DNA of 49,117 nucleotides from an uncultured Bacteroidota bacterium (GTDB lineage Bacteria > Bacteroidota > Bacteroidia > Bacteroidales > 4484-276): the NCBI GenBank assembly GCA_903944895.1, contig CAJATL010000315.1, positions 1 to 49,117 on the forward strand. Direction: 5' to 3'. Of this stretch, positions 33,828 through 42,919 are shown piece by piece (positions within the stretch are counted from its first letter, which is position 1; each line of letters begins with the position of its first letter). A model generated the notes under the pieces. The model had not been told where the DNA came from. It searched no databases and was given only the letters and a program-made list of their open reading frames with translations. Position numbers and translations under genes: made by a program.

Positions 33828-34790
33828 ATGCTAAGCAGAAGGCACTTACGAATTAAAGCACTTCAAGCCCTTTACGCGTATTTTATTACCGAAAATCTCG
33901 AAATCATTATTGGTGAAAAGAATATGCTGAGGAGTACCGAAAAGATTTACGGGCTTGTTGCTTACCAACTTTCATTTCTGGTCGAAATAGTAAAATTTGC
34001 CACTAACAGAAGCGAAGAAGCCAAAAAGAAATTCTATCCTACCGAAGACGAATTAAATCCTAACGAAAAATTCTTACACAACCGGTTCATTCAGCAACTT
34101 TCGCAAAACAGGGATTTCATGCGGAAGGTGAATGCCTATAAAATTAACTGGATTGATGAGCAGGACATGGTGCGTAAGATTTTTCTTGAAATCAAAGAGT
34201 CCGGATTATACGAAAAATTCATGAGCTCGGATAAAGATTCGTACGCTGAAGATAAAATTTTCATCACCAAAATTTTTAAACATTTCATCGCACAGTCCGA
34301 ATCTCTTGAATCGTTTTATGAAGAACTGGATATTTACTGGGCCGATGATCTGGATGTAGCCAACATCCTGGTTTTAAAAATTATTAATGGTTTTGATGAA
34401 ACCTGGCATGAACTGCAACCTCTGCCCGAATTATATAGCACCGAAGGTAAAGACGACCCGGAGGAAGACAAGAAATTCCTGCTTCAGTTATACCGCAAAA
34501 CCATTGTAAAGAGCAAGGAATTCGAAAAAATGATCGACGAAAAGGCAAGTAACTGGGAACTTGAGCGCATTGCTTTGATGGATATTATTTTGATAAAAAT
34601 GGCTCTGGCCGAATTTATCGAATTTCCATCAATACCGGTTAAAGTTACCATGAACGAGTATATCGAATTATCAAAATATTACAGTACACCCAAAAGCAGG
34701 GTTTTTATCAATGGCATTCTTGATAATATGATTACTGACCTGAAGAAGGAAAATAAATTGCTGAAAATAGGCAGAGGACTTATCGAATAG
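33828..34790 (+). CDS. nusB: Transcription antitermination factor NusB, long form
   Basis: 320-aa RNA-binding factor that joins NusE (S10) on boxA to allow readthrough of rRNA operons. It starts MLSRRHLRIKALQALYAYF, the usual NusB beginning; the longer frame uses a TTG at 33813 and adds only five residues, so I prefer the ATG at 33828. The conserved C-terminal NusB domain includes NWELERIALMDIILIKMALAEFIEFPSIPVKVTMNEYIELSKYYSTPKSRVFINGILDNM. The long middle insertion is typical of Bacteroidota, against about 140 aa in E. coli. Confidence 0.9.
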   Translation: MLSRRHLRIKALQALYAYFITENLEIIIGEKNMLRSTEKIYGLVAYQLSFLVEIVKFATNRSEEAKKKFYPTEDELNPNEKFLHNRFIQQLSQNRDFMRKVNAYKINWIDEQDMVRKIFLEIKESGLYEKFMSSDKDSYAEDKIFITKIFKHFIAQSESLESFYEELDIYWADDLDVANILVLKIINGFDETWHELQPLPELYSTEGKDDPEEDKKFLLQLYRKTIVKSKEFEKMIDEKASNWELERIALMDIILIKMALAEFIEFPSIPVKVTMNEYIELSKYYSTPKSRVFINGILDNMITDLKKENKLLKIGRGLIE

Positions 34791-34799
34791 TTGTTTGCA

Positions 34800-35561
34800 C
34801 TACATCGATCGTGCATAATCCTTGAGGGCGAGAAGAAAATCATTTCTTTTTCGCACCGATACATCAAGTTCTTCACCGCCTTGCAGAATAACCGAGCCGC
34901 CTTTTCCTTTAACATATCGCTCTACAAATTTCAAATTAATCAGGTGTTTAGAGTGTATTCTCGAAAAAGGCTGACCCGAAAGCATCTTCTCAAAATTATT
35001 TAATGGCTTCGAAGCAAGTAAAGTCCGCTTGTTGGTTAAATAAAACAGGGTGTAAACATCACTGGCTTCCAAACGAATTATATCGTCAAGAACAACAATG
35101 TTTAAGCCGTCGTTGGATGGTATGATAATTTTATGGAAATCGTTATGGAGATTTTCTTTTAAAACACTTAATCTTGCACTCAGCGGCCCCTGCTGCCTCA
35201 CTGCTTTGTACTTTTCCATGGCCTTGTTTAACTCGCTGATCTCGATAGGCTTTAAAAGATAATGAACGGCGGAAAAGTCGAAAGCTTTAATTGCATATTT
35301 ATCATGAGCAGTGGTAAAAATAACTTCAAAGGTGCGTTCTTCGGCTTTGGTCAATACATCAAAACCATCGCCATCAGGCATCGAAATGTCCAGAAAAACC
35401 AGATCGGGTTTGGTCTTGTTAATTATTTTAACTCCTTCGGCTACATTACCTCCGGTGCCAATAATATTGATATTTGGAAAGTTTTTTTCTAATAAATTCC
35501 TTAACGTCAAAATATTAGATCGCTCATCATCAATTAAGACAGTTCTGATTTGATCTTTCAT
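34800..35561 (-). CDS. LytTR-family response regulator, orphan
   Basis: 253 aa. The receiver domain (residues 5-120) has acidic residues D11 and D12, phospho-acceptor D58 (LVFLDIS), the T/S position in FTTAHD and K104 (LLKP). The C-terminal LytTR DNA-binding domain (about 145-245) has IIRLEASDVYTLFYLTNKRTLLASKPL and FSRIHSKHLINLKFVERY. It would bind promoters in response to a sensor kinase, but no kinase gene is adjacent; nusB converges 9 bp away. Targets unknown. Confidence 0.9.
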   Translation of the reverse strand: MKDQIRTVLIDDERSNILTLRNLLEKNFPNINIIGTGGNVAEGVKIINKTKPDLVFLDISMPDGDGFDVLTKAEERTFEVIFTTAHDKYAIKAFDFSAVHYLLKPIEISELNKAMEKYKAVRQQGPLSARLSVLKENLHNDFHKIIIPSNDGLNIVVLDDIIRLEASDVYTLFYLTNKRTLLASKPLNNFEKMLSGQPFSRIHSKHLINLKFVERYVKGKGGSVILQGGEELDVSVRKRNDFLLALKDYARSM

Positions 35562-35719
35562 TTTTTTTGGGTTTCATTGAAAGGTTTTTATGAATCAATT
35601 ATTTCACAAATATAGAAAAATATTAATACAGTAGAAATTTAAAAGATTTACTTTTCAACGGTCTCTAAAAAGTATTAAACTGGCTTGGTCTTAAAAAATG
35701 AAACCACCTGAAATTATGA

Positions 35720-35727
35720 TAATTTTG
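35720..35727 (+). promoter_or_regulatory. -7 promoter box of rlmD (TAATTTTG)
   Basis: TAATTTTG fits TAnnTTTG and ends 23 bases before the ATG at 35751. Confidence 0.45.
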
Positions 35728-35750
35728 CCGGCTCATTAAATAATGTATGG

Positions 35751-37172
35751 ATGGCAAGGTTTAAAAAAGAATATCCTGTTTTGGAAAAGATTGAAATTCT
35801 GGATGCAGGATCTGAAGGTAAAGCTGTGGCAAGGGTTGATAAATTGGTGGTGTTTGTGCCCTTTGTTGTTCCCGGCGATATTGTGGACATTAAAGTTCTG
35901 CAACGGAAGAAATCGTTTTATGAAGGTAAAGCCATAAAATTTCATCACTTATCCGAAAGGCGTGTTGAACCGAGATGCGAACATTTTGGGCTGTGTGGTG
36001 GATGCAAATGGCAAAATCTTAATTATAACGACCAGCTTTTTTATAAACAAAAACAGGTTTTCGATAATTTTACCCGACTTGGGAAATTTGAATTCCCTGA
36101 AATTTTGCCGATAATTCCTGCTCCTGCTCAGTATTTTTATCGCAACAAGCTCGAGTTTACCTGTTCGAACCGCAAATGGCTGGTTGAGCATGATAAAAAT
36201 TCAGAGGTTCGTGAAAGCCTTGATGGAATTGGTTTTCATTTGATCGGCATGTTCGACAGGATTATCGACCTGAAAAACTGTTATCTGCAACCTGAACCGT
36301 CTAATCAAATCAGATTAGCCCTGAGGAAATTTGCTTTGGATAATCATTTCGATTTTTACGACACAAAAGCCCATCAGGGATTTTTGCGAAATCTGATCAT
36401 CAGGACTGCTTCAACCGGCGAATTGATGGTGATTGTCATCTTTTCGAGAAACGACCAGGAAAACGTTAAAAACACGCTTGAGTTCATCGCAAATGAATTT
36501 CCACAGATTACTTCACTGATGTATGTGATTAACACCAAGAAAAACGATACCATCAACGATCAGGAAATATTACTTTACAAGGGCACACCGCATATTTTTG
36601 AAGAAATGGAAGGCCTGCGCTTTAAAATCGGGCCTATCTCATTTTACCAGACAAATTCAACACAGGCTCATAAGCTTTATCAGGTGGCACGCGAGTTTGC
36701 CGGTTTTACCGGAAGCGAAACCGTTTATGATCTTTATTGTGGAACAGGTACGATCACCAACTTTATTGCAAAATCGGTAAAAAAAGCCATCGGAATCGAG
36801 TATGTGCCCTCGGCAATCGAAGATGCCATCAACAATGCAGCGATAAACGAAATTACAAATACCCATTTTATAACCGGCGATATTGCAAAAACACTTAACG
36901 AAGAATTTTTTGCTCAACACGGCAAACCGGATATTATCATCACCGATCCACCCCGCTCAGGCATGCATCCCAAAGTTATCGAGGAGATTTTAAATGCGCT
37001 GCCCGAAAAAATCGTTTATGTTAGCTGCAACCCGGCTACTCAAGCGCGTGACATCGCTTTAATGCAGGAACATTACGATCTGGCAAAAATTCAACCTGTT
37101 GATATGTTTCCACAAACACATCATGTCGAAAATGTTTGTCTGCTGGTCAGGAAAACGAAGAATGTTGTTTAA
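35751..37172 (+). CDS. rlmD: 23S rRNA (uracil-C5)-methyltransferase, RlmD/RumA type
   Basis: 473-aa SAM-dependent RNA methyltransferase. An N-terminal TRAM domain (residues about 5-60) is followed by a [4Fe-4S] site (CEHFGLCGGCKW plus a later Cys), the SAM motif VYDLYCGTGTITNFIA, DPPRSGMHPKV, and the catalytic VYVSCNPATQARD. It most likely modifies U1939 or U747 of 23S rRNA; which uridine cannot be decided. Its 3' end overlaps the 3' end of aroK on the other strand by 26 bp. Confidence 0.9.
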   Translation: MARFKKEYPVLEKIEILDAGSEGKAVARVDKLVVFVPFVVPGDIVDIKVLQRKKSFYEGKAIKFHHLSERRVEPRCEHFGLCGGCKWQNLNYNDQLFYKQKQVFDNFTRLGKFEFPEILPIIPAPAQYFYRNKLEFTCSNRKWLVEHDKNSEVRESLDGIGFHLIGMFDRIIDLKNCYLQPEPSNQIRLALRKFALDNHFDFYDTKAHQGFLRNLIIRTASTGELMVIVIFSRNDQENVKNTLEFIANEFPQITSLMYVINTKKNDTINDQEILLYKGTPHIFEEMEGLRFKIGPISFYQTNSTQAHKLYQVAREFAGFTGSETVYDLYCGTGTITNFIAKSVKKAIGIEYVPSAIEDAINNAAINEITNTHFITGDIAKTLNEEFFAQHGKPDIIITDPPRSGMHPKVIEEILNALPEKIVYVSCNPATQARDIALMQEHYDLAKIQPVDMFPQTHHVENVCLLVRKTKNVV

Positions 37173-37662
37173 TGATTGCTGAAAGTGCAGTTACATCGAT
37201 ATCTTCACCTTTAATGATAATCTGCGCCTGGTTATAAAATTTTTCCCTGTCGGCAAGTTTTTCTTCGATGGATTTCAGCAACGAAACCTCATCAAGTCCG
37301 GAAGTTAATGGCCTTGTTCGTTTTGAATTCAAAAGCCGGAAAAACAACGATTTAGGATGCATTCTAATGTAAACCGAGATTCCATTTTGGTTGATCAAAT
37401 CCATGTTATTAAAAAAGCATGGGGTGCCACCGCCGGTAGAAATTACATGGCTTTCGAGATCTAAAGTTTTTTGGAGAAGATTGTGCTCGATCAACCGGAA
37501 AGCATCTTCATCATATTTTGCAAAGAAGTCAAAAATGGTGATTTTGTATTCTTCTTCAAAAAGCACATCAAGATCAACATGTTCAAAATTGAGCAATTTT
37601 GCCAACTGCCTGCCAACAGTAGTTTTACCGCTTCCCATGTATCCTAAAAGATAAATTCTCAT
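37147..37662 (-). CDS. aroK: Shikimate kinase
   Basis: 171-aa cytoplasmic kinase phosphorylating shikimate on the way to chorismate (which also feeds the MqnA reaction). The P-loop is GYMGSGKT at residues 7-14; the substrate motifs DLD, FR and STGGGTPCF are present, and the lid has RTRPL. I use the ATG at 37662, giving the normal start MRIYLLGYMGSGK; the frame extends to 37698 but adds 12 residues not usual in the family and would crowd the divergent DUF1573 promoter. It overlaps rlmD by 26 bp at the 3' ends. Confidence 0.93.
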   Translation of the reverse strand: MRIYLLGYMGSGKTTVGRQLAKLLNFEHVDLDVLFEEEYKITIFDFFAKYDEDAFRLIEHNLLQKTLDLESHVISTGGGTPCFFNNMDLINQNGISVYIRMHPKSLFFRLLNSKRTRPLTSGLDEVSLLKSIEEKLADREKFYNQAQIIIKGEDIDVTALSAIIKQHSSFS

Positions 37663-37713
37663 TTCGTTTGATTTCGATTCCGGCAAAAATATATCCAAAT
37701 CGGTTAATTATTC

Positions 37714-37721
37714 TAAATTTG
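37714..37721 (+). promoter_or_regulatory. -7 promoter box of the DUF1573 gene (TAAATTTG)
   Basis: TAAATTTG matches TAnnTTTG and lies 21 bases before the ATG at 37743. It falls inside the longer possible frame starting at 37668, supporting the later start. Confidence 0.45.
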
Positions 37722-37742
37722 CAGCAAATTCCGGAATTAAGT

Positions 37743-38213
37743 ATGAGAGATTTTTTTGTTGTCCTGGTGATCTTTTTTTTCACAACCATTTTATTTTCCT
37801 GCAATTCCAGCAACAGTGCTGATGGCAGGCTGCCTTCCGGCATTGTTAATAATCCAAACACGGCCTCCGGTGACGAATCGGACAAAAAATTTCCTGTCAT
37901 CAGTTTTAGTACCGACGAACATGATTTTGGAAAAGTAATCCAGGGCGAAAAAGTGACCTATACTTTCAAATTTGAAAATACCGGAACTGCCGACCTGATT
38001 ATTACTGATGTAACCGCAAATTGCGGTTGCACAACACCAGGTTTCACCAACGATCCAGTAAAACCCGGGGGAACCGGTCTGATAAAAGTTACCTTCGACA
38101 GCAACAACAGGCGGGGATTTCAAAACAAAGCAGTTACCGTAGTTTCAAATACTCAACCCAACAGCAAGGTATTGAAAATTAAAGCGATGGTGATTGTACC
38201 TGAAAATAATTAA
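37743..38213 (+). CDS. DUF1573 lipoprotein
   Basis: 156 aa from the ATG at 37743, giving a proper lipoprotein signal (IFFFTTILFSC, Cys20). The mature domain has ISFSTDEHDFGKVIQGEKVTYTFKFENTGTADLIITDVTANCGCTTP and GLIKVTFDSNNRRGFQNKAVTVVSN, the DUF1573 Ig-like fold common in Bacteroidota and Planctomycetes. Role unknown, probably envelope-associated. It lies 31 bp before yajC. Confidence 0.85.
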   Translation: MRDFFVVLVIFFFTTILFSCNSSNSADGRLPSGIVNNPNTASGDESDKKFPVISFSTDEHDFGKVIQGEKVTYTFKFENTGTADLIITDVTANCGCTTPGFTNDPVKPGGTGLIKVTFDSNNRRGFQNKAVTVVSNTQPNSKVLKIKAMVIVPENN

Positions 38214-38244
38214 AGAGAAATAAATTAAATTATTATTACTAAAA

Positions 38245-38580
38245 ATGAACAACATGTTGAATTTTATCTTCTTAATGGCGCCTACGGAAGGTGCTGAAGG
38301 CGGCAGCACTCAATTTTTTATCATGATTCTTCTGATGATCGTGGTTTTCTATTTTTTTATGATCAGACCTCAGATGAAAAAATCCAAAGAACAAAAGAAA
38401 TTTAAAGAAGGATTGAAAAAAGGTGATAAGATCATTACCATCGGTGGCATACATGGCAAAATCCTTGAAGTTGGTGAAACCACTTTAATTATCGAAACCG
38501 AAGGTCTGGGAAGGCTTAAAATCGAAAAAAGCGCTGCTGCAATGGATTCTTCATCACAGATGACAGAACAAACCAAATAG
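38245..38580 (+). CDS. yajC: Preprotein translocase accessory subunit YajC
   Basis: 111 aa with one membrane helix (residues about 24-42), then the basic motif IRPQMKKSKEQKKF and KKGDKIITIGGIHGKILEV, the standard YajC pattern. It associates with SecDF in the inner membrane. Followed by a strong terminator. Confidence 0.93.
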   Translation: MNNMLNFIFLMAPTEGAEGGSTQFFIMILLMIVVFYFFMIRPQMKKSKEQKKFKEGLKKGDKIITIGGIHGKILEVGETTLIIETEGLGRLKIEKSAAAMDSSSQMTEQTK

Positions 38581-38592
38581 TTTTATAAACTT

Positions 38593-38634
38593 AAAGGCAT
38601 TGGAATTTTTACGCAATGCCTTTTTCTTTTTTTT
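38593..38634 (+). terminator. Rho-independent terminator after yajC
   Basis: AAAGGCATTG (38593-38602) pairs with CAATGCCTTT, followed by a long T-rich run on the plus strand, 13 bases after the yajC stop codon. Confidence 0.8.
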
Positions 38635-38667
38635 AATGATCGGATGGAATAAAATGAAGTTTTCAGG

Positions 38668-39654
38668 ATGAAAGACACTTCCCCGAAGTCAGGACAAAAA
38701 GGCATCAGATTAAATTACAAAATGACCGTTTTTGTGCTTTGTCTGGCTATTTCCACGCTAATCTGGTTTCTGATAAAGCTATCCGATACTTACAATACCG
38801 AACTCAGTTTTCCAATAAGATTAGAAAATCCTCCAGAGGGGAAAATCCTTACCAATGAAGTTGACAGCATGATCAGCATCAAAATTCAGGAGAAAGGATA
38901 CACCATTGCTGCGCTAAAATACCTTCCCCGGAAATCTCCTTTTGTTATCGATCTCTCAAAACTGAAGCTGCACCGCAGGGGGCGGTATTTTGAGAGCAAA
39001 ATAAATACCATCGCTCTTACTCAAAACCTTGAAGAATATTACGGCTTCGAAGGTGATATTTTTTACATTTATCCTGATACGATGTATTTTCTCTTCGAAA
39101 GTCAGGCCAAATCAAAAGTCCGGGTGGTGCCGGATGTTTCATACGAGTTTAGAAAACAGCATTTTTTATACGACTCAATCCGGACCGAACCTGCTGAAGT
39201 GTCTATCAGCGGCCTAAACAGCCAGATTGATACCATAACATTTATCAAAACTGCACACATCGAATTTAAAAACCTCGACGATTCGGTAAATGTCCTGGTT
39301 AAACTTGTAAAACCCAATATTCCCGGCGATTTTGCCACCGATCCTGAACAAGTAAAATTGATTATTCCTGTTGAGAAATTCACTGAATCAGAAATTAGCA
39401 TCCCGATTAACCAACGTAACAATACCACAAATCTGAGGTTGAGGCTTTTTCCGGAAACAGTAAAAATAACCTATTTAGTAGCTCTGAACGACTATAAAAA
39501 GGTAAGTTCGGATATGTTTAGCTGTTTTATCGACGCTTCTGAAGCCAGGGAAAATTCAAACGAAAAAATCCGGGTTACCACCGGCACCTATCCAAAATTC
39601 ATCAAAATTGTCCGTATTCAACCTTCCGAAGTGGATTATCTAATCCTGAAATAA
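38668..39654 (+). CDS. YbbR-like (CdaR-type) membrane-anchored protein
   Basis: 328 aa. An N-terminal membrane helix (MTVFVLCLAISTLIWFLIKL) is followed by repeated YbbR-like beta domains exposed to the periplasm (TELSFPIRLENPPEG; TVKITYLVALNDYKKVSSDMFSCFIDAS). In Gram-positive bacteria YbbR/CdaR regulates the diadenylate cyclase CdaA; no cyclase gene is adjacent here, so that role is only possible. Its stop codon overlaps the coaE start by one base, implying coupled translation. Confidence 0.8.
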   Translation: MKDTSPKSGQKGIRLNYKMTVFVLCLAISTLIWFLIKLSDTYNTELSFPIRLENPPEGKILTNEVDSMISIKIQEKGYTIAALKYLPRKSPFVIDLSKLKLHRRGRYFESKINTIALTQNLEEYYGFEGDIFYIYPDTMYFLFESQAKSKVRVVPDVSYEFRKQHFLYDSIRTEPAEVSISGLNSQIDTITFIKTAHIEFKNLDDSVNVLVKLVKPNIPGDFATDPEQVKLIIPVEKFTESEISIPINQRNNTTNLRLRLFPETVKITYLVALNDYKKVSSDMFSCFIDASEARENSNEKIRVTTGTYPKFIKIVRIQPSEVDYLILK

Positions 39655-40247
39655 TGCTAAAAGCAGGACTTACCGGCAATATCGGCAGCGGAAAATCAAC
39701 GGCATCAAATATTTTCGCAATATTTGGTGTTCATGTTTTTGATGCCGATTATCACGCAAAATCCTTACTCAGCAACCCTGAGATTAAATCGCAGCTAAGT
39801 GGAATATTTGGCTCTTCTATATTTTTAGATGATGAAATTGACCGGAAGAAACTCGCCTCCATCGTTTTTAACGACAAAGCAGCTTTGGAAAAATTAAATT
39901 CAGTAATTCATCCTGCGGTGAGGGTTAAGTTTGAACAATGGACCGGCCAAAACGCTCAAAAACCGTATTTGGTTTACGAGGCAGCCATTATTTTTGAATC
40001 GGGATTTAACCAGCAACTTGATCAAATGATCATGATTTCGGCAAGTGAGGAAATCCGCCTCAAACGGGTGATGAAACGTGATCATGCATCAAAAGAGATG
40101 GTTTTGAGCCGGATGAAAAACCAGTGGACGGATGATAAAAAATGCAGCCTGGCTGATTTTGTTATTTTCAACAATAATGACGAATTGCTCATTCCGCAGG
40201 TATTGAAAGTCCATCAACAATTGCTGGAGTTGAGCAAAACCTTTTAA
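39654..40247 (+). CDS. coaE: Dephospho-CoA kinase
   Basis: 197-aa cytoplasmic enzyme for the last step of coenzyme A synthesis. The P-loop GNIGSGKS lies at residues 8-15; FDADYHAKSLL and VIHPAVR, then VYEAAIIFESG and the lid region RVMKRDHASKEMVLSRMKNQW are typical. Length normal. Overlaps the YbbR gene by one base. Confidence 0.95.
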   Translation: MLKAGLTGNIGSGKSTASNIFAIFGVHVFDADYHAKSLLSNPEIKSQLSGIFGSSIFLDDEIDRKKLASIVFNDKAALEKLNSVIHPAVRVKFEQWTGQNAQKPYLVYEAAIIFESGFNQQLDQMIMISASEEIRLKRVMKRDHASKEMVLSRMKNQWTDDKKCSLADFVIFNNNDELLIPQVLKVHQQLLELSKTF

Positions 40248-40370
40248 TCAGTTTTTAAAGGGATCTTACCGGGTGCTTCACCCCTATTTTCTGACAACCT
40301 GACATCTCAGAATGTCCTTTGTTCAATTTGCATTCATTTACATAGCTTGCTCCTTTTATTCACTAGATTT

Positions 40371-40568
40371 ACTTTCTTTTGTCTTGACACAAAAGAAAGT
40401 AACAAAGAAAAAGTCAAGACTTCATGAAAATTTCCTGTTTTCTACGGTTTGGCTCAGCTACGCGATACAAGCCGCGCCTACACACAGGCCAACCTTTGCT
40501 TCTGTATCGCTTCAAAAGGCCTTCGCTATGAGCCTTCCCTCGAAAACAACGGAAATTTTCATAAGGTC
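40371..40568. repeat. Nested inverted-repeat element, about 200 bp, non-coding
   Basis: Four nested pairings are visible: TACTTTCTTTTG with CAAAAGAAAGTA (around 40371-40402); GTCTTGAC (40381-40388) with GTCAAGAC (40413-40420); a long outer pair 40418-40442 with 40542-40568 around GAAAATTTCC/GGAAATTTTC; and GCGATACAAGC (40462-40472) with GCTTCTGTATCGC (40498-40510). Sequences of this kind recur between genes in Bacteroidota as I remember them. No protein is encoded. Confidence 0.65.
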
Positions 40569-40756
40569 TCCTAAAAATGATTGGTAGTAAATTCTGTTTT
40601 CCTAATCTCTCACAAAGTTATTCTTAATAATATTCAATATGACACTACATAATTGTAGTTTAACTTTTGTTTTTAATCGTCTTACTAAATCATTGATAAC
40701 ATTATTTATTTAAAAAGTGTACTAAGAAAATCAGATTAATAAAAACCCTGGTTTTC

Positions 40757-40795
40757 AAAAAAAAAACACCCTGAAAAAAATCAAGGTGTCCTTTT
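40757..40795 (-). terminator. Rho-independent terminator of the S9 peptidase gene
   Basis: Minus-strand ACACCTTG pairs with CAGGGTGT (one G-U pair) and is followed by a long T-run, 30 bases after the stop codon at 40826. Confidence 0.75.
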
Positions 40796-40825
40796 TAATA
40801 GCTTCAAAAAAACATATTTATCAGG

Positions 40826-42919
40826 CTATTTGAGCCAGCGATCCAACCAGTCAAAGAAAGTTCTCTGCCATAAAATTGCGTTCTGTGGTTGAAGCACCCA
40901 GTGATTTTCATCAGGAAAATATAAAAATTCGGCTGGTAAATTTTTAAGCCTTGCAGCGTTAAATGCCGTCATTCCCTGAGTAAAAACTACCCTGAAATCC
41001 AATTCACCGTGAACAACAAGAATTGGCGTGTCCCAGTTCTGTACAAATTTGTGGGGTGAATAATCATAAGATTCCTGGGCGATTTTATTGTTTTTATCCC
41101 AGAAAGGACCGCCGATATCCCAGTTTTCGAACCACATTTCTTCGGTTTCGAGATATTGGGCTTCTTCGTTAAAGATACCGTCGTGAGCAATAAAAGCTTT
41201 GAAACGTTTATTATGATTTCCTGCCAGGAAATAAACAGCGTAGCCCCCGGCACTTGCGCCAACGGCTCCCAATTTGTCTTTATTTACAAAAGGTTCTTTG
41301 GCCATTTCATCAATGGCGGTAAGATAATCCTTCATATTTTGCCCATGGTAATCGCCGCTGATTTGTTCCTGCCAGGCTTGTCCAAAACCAGAAACTCCCC
41401 TCCTGTTTGGCGCTACTACAATATAATCGTTGGCAGCCATAATCTGATAATTCCAGCGATAATGAAAATCCTGACTCAGCGGACCTTGTGGGCCACCTTT
41501 GCAGTAAAGCAAGGCAGGATATTTTTTATTTGGATCAAAGTGTGGAGGATAAATTACGATGGTAAGCATCTGTTTTCCATCGGTGGTGGTCATCCAGCGC
41601 TCTTCAACCTTGCCCATCGCCAGTTTATCGAGCAAATCCTTGTTGGTAAAAGTTATTTGTGCCGCGGTTCCATCAACCGGGTTAACAGTGTAAAGGTCGG
41701 TAGGCAACGACATCGATTCGCGGGTAGCAACAAGCTTATCGCCGGCAAATCCAAAAGTTCCGTAATCGTGCATTCCTTCGGTAATCTTTTTAATCGAGCC
41801 ATCAGCGAGCGTAAAATTGTAAATCTGAAATGTTCCATGCCAGTCGCTGGTAAAATAAATGTTCTTGCTATCGGAGGTCCAATTCAGGTTCCCGACATTC
41901 TGATCAAAATCTTTAGAAGCATCAGTTTTAATACCCGTTTCGATCTCAAGGAGGAACATCCTGTTTTTATCAGCTTCATAACCATCGCGTTCCATACTTT
42001 CCCAGGCAATATATTTTCCATCAGGCGAGAAAACAGGTGAAATATCGAAACCCATCATTCCTTCGGTCATATTTTTGGTTTCGCCGGTTTCAAGAAAATA
42101 AAAATAGAGGTCCGAGTTTGTTGAAAGTGAGTATTCTTTTCCTTTCATTTTTTTGCTGGTGTAGGCAATTATTTTGCTATCGGGACTCCAGTTAACCTGT
42201 TCCATACCACCGAAAGGTTTTAGCGGGGCATCAAATTCCTGACCGTCAAGAATATCTTTATCGTTCGTCATTTTTACTCCATCATAATCAGCAAAAAACA
42301 CATGGCTGTATGTATCAACCCAGGTGTCCCAATGACGGTACATCAAGTCATCCATGAGCCGTCCGGTAGCTTTGGGCAAGCCTTCGTAAAGCTTTTCGAA
42401 CTTGTTTTTTAAAGGAATTTCTTTGGTGTAAACAATTTTTGTTTGGTCGGGTGAATATTTGAAACCGGTAATTCCGCCTTCGACATTGGAAATCTGAGTT
42501 CTGTCGCTGCCATCAGGGTTCATTTCCCACAATTGCACCGAGCCACTTTCGGAAGTTAGAAAACCAATTTTTTTGCCATCAGGGCGCCAGAGCACATTAA
42601 ATTCGCTTTTCGGGCTTTGTGTGATGCGCTGCAGGCCACTCCCATCAGGATTTACAGCATACAAATCGCGGTTACCTTTGTTTTGTTCGATGCTGTAATA
42701 AGTAACTCCGTAAATTACGGTTTTCCCTTCAGGCGAAACCTGAGGATCGCTGACGCGGCCAAATGCCCACAAAGCTTCGGGAGTCATCCGGTCGCTTTTT
42801 AGTTCGATGTTCGGTTTATCAACGATGGCTTCGGCAGTTTGCTTGGGCTGCTCGGCTTGTGTGCACGAACTCAGGCCGGACAAAAACAATGGAATTATCA
42901 GCCAGGATAGATGTTTCAT
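40826..42919 (-). CDS. S9-family dipeptidyl peptidase (DPP5-like) lipoprotein
   Basis: 697-aa serine peptidase. Residues 1-19 are a lipoprotein signal (LSGLSSC). Residues about 45-430 form a WD40/TolB-like beta-propeller with repeats such as SDPQVSPEGKTVIYG and ISPVFSPDGKYIAWES; residues about 450-697 are an alpha/beta hydrolase with nucleophile S556 (GASAGG), D641 (HGELDFRV) and H673 (DENHW). The architecture is that of DPP5/acylaminoacyl-peptidases such as the periplasmic DPP5 of Porphyromonas, which release dipeptides for amino-acid catabolism. Transcribed alone and ends at the terminator near 40775. Confidence 0.85.
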   Translation of the reverse strand: MKHLSWLIIPLFLSGLSSCTQAEQPKQTAEAIVDKPNIELKSDRMTPEALWAFGRVSDPQVSPEGKTVIYGVTYYSIEQNKGNRDLYAVNPDGSGLQRITQSPKSEFNVLWRPDGKKIGFLTSESGSVQLWEMNPDGSDRTQISNVEGGITGFKYSPDQTKIVYTKEIPLKNKFEKLYEGLPKATGRLMDDLMYRHWDTWVDTYSHVFFADYDGVKMTNDKDILDGQEFDAPLKPFGGMEQVNWSPDSKIIAYTSKKMKGKEYSLSTNSDLYFYFLETGETKNMTEGMMGFDISPVFSPDGKYIAWESMERDGYEADKNRMFLLEIETGIKTDASKDFDQNVGNLNWTSDSKNIYFTSDWHGTFQIYNFTLADGSIKKITEGMHDYGTFGFAGDKLVATRESMSLPTDLYTVNPVDGTAAQITFTNKDLLDKLAMGKVEERWMTTTDGKQMLTIVIYPPHFDPNKKYPALLYCKGGPQGPLSQDFHYRWNYQIMAANDYIVVAPNRRGVSGFGQAWQEQISGDYHGQNMKDYLTAIDEMAKEPFVNKDKLGAVGASAGGYAVYFLAGNHNKRFKAFIAHDGIFNEEAQYLETEEMWFENWDIGGPFWDKNNKIAQESYDYSPHKFVQNWDTPILVVHGELDFRVVFTQGMTAFNAARLKNLPAEFLYFPDENHWVLQPQNAILWQRTFFDWLDRWLK

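Larger units (their letters stand above)
40248..40825. other. Gene-free stretch with a large cruciform repeat
   Basis: 578 bp between coaE and the peptidase gene. Bases 40371-40568 form the nested inverted-repeat element listed separately. Bases about 40610-40750 are AT-rich without visible structure, and 40757-40795 is the terminator of the opposite-strand peptidase. A frame across 40312-40587 has no family features and is explained by the repeat. Confidence 0.6.

Noticed and set aside
40312-40587. 91-aa open reading frame between coaE and the peptidase gene
   Set aside because: It runs through the nested inverted repeats at 40371-40568, has no recognisable domain or start context, and the base pattern is explained by hairpin structure.
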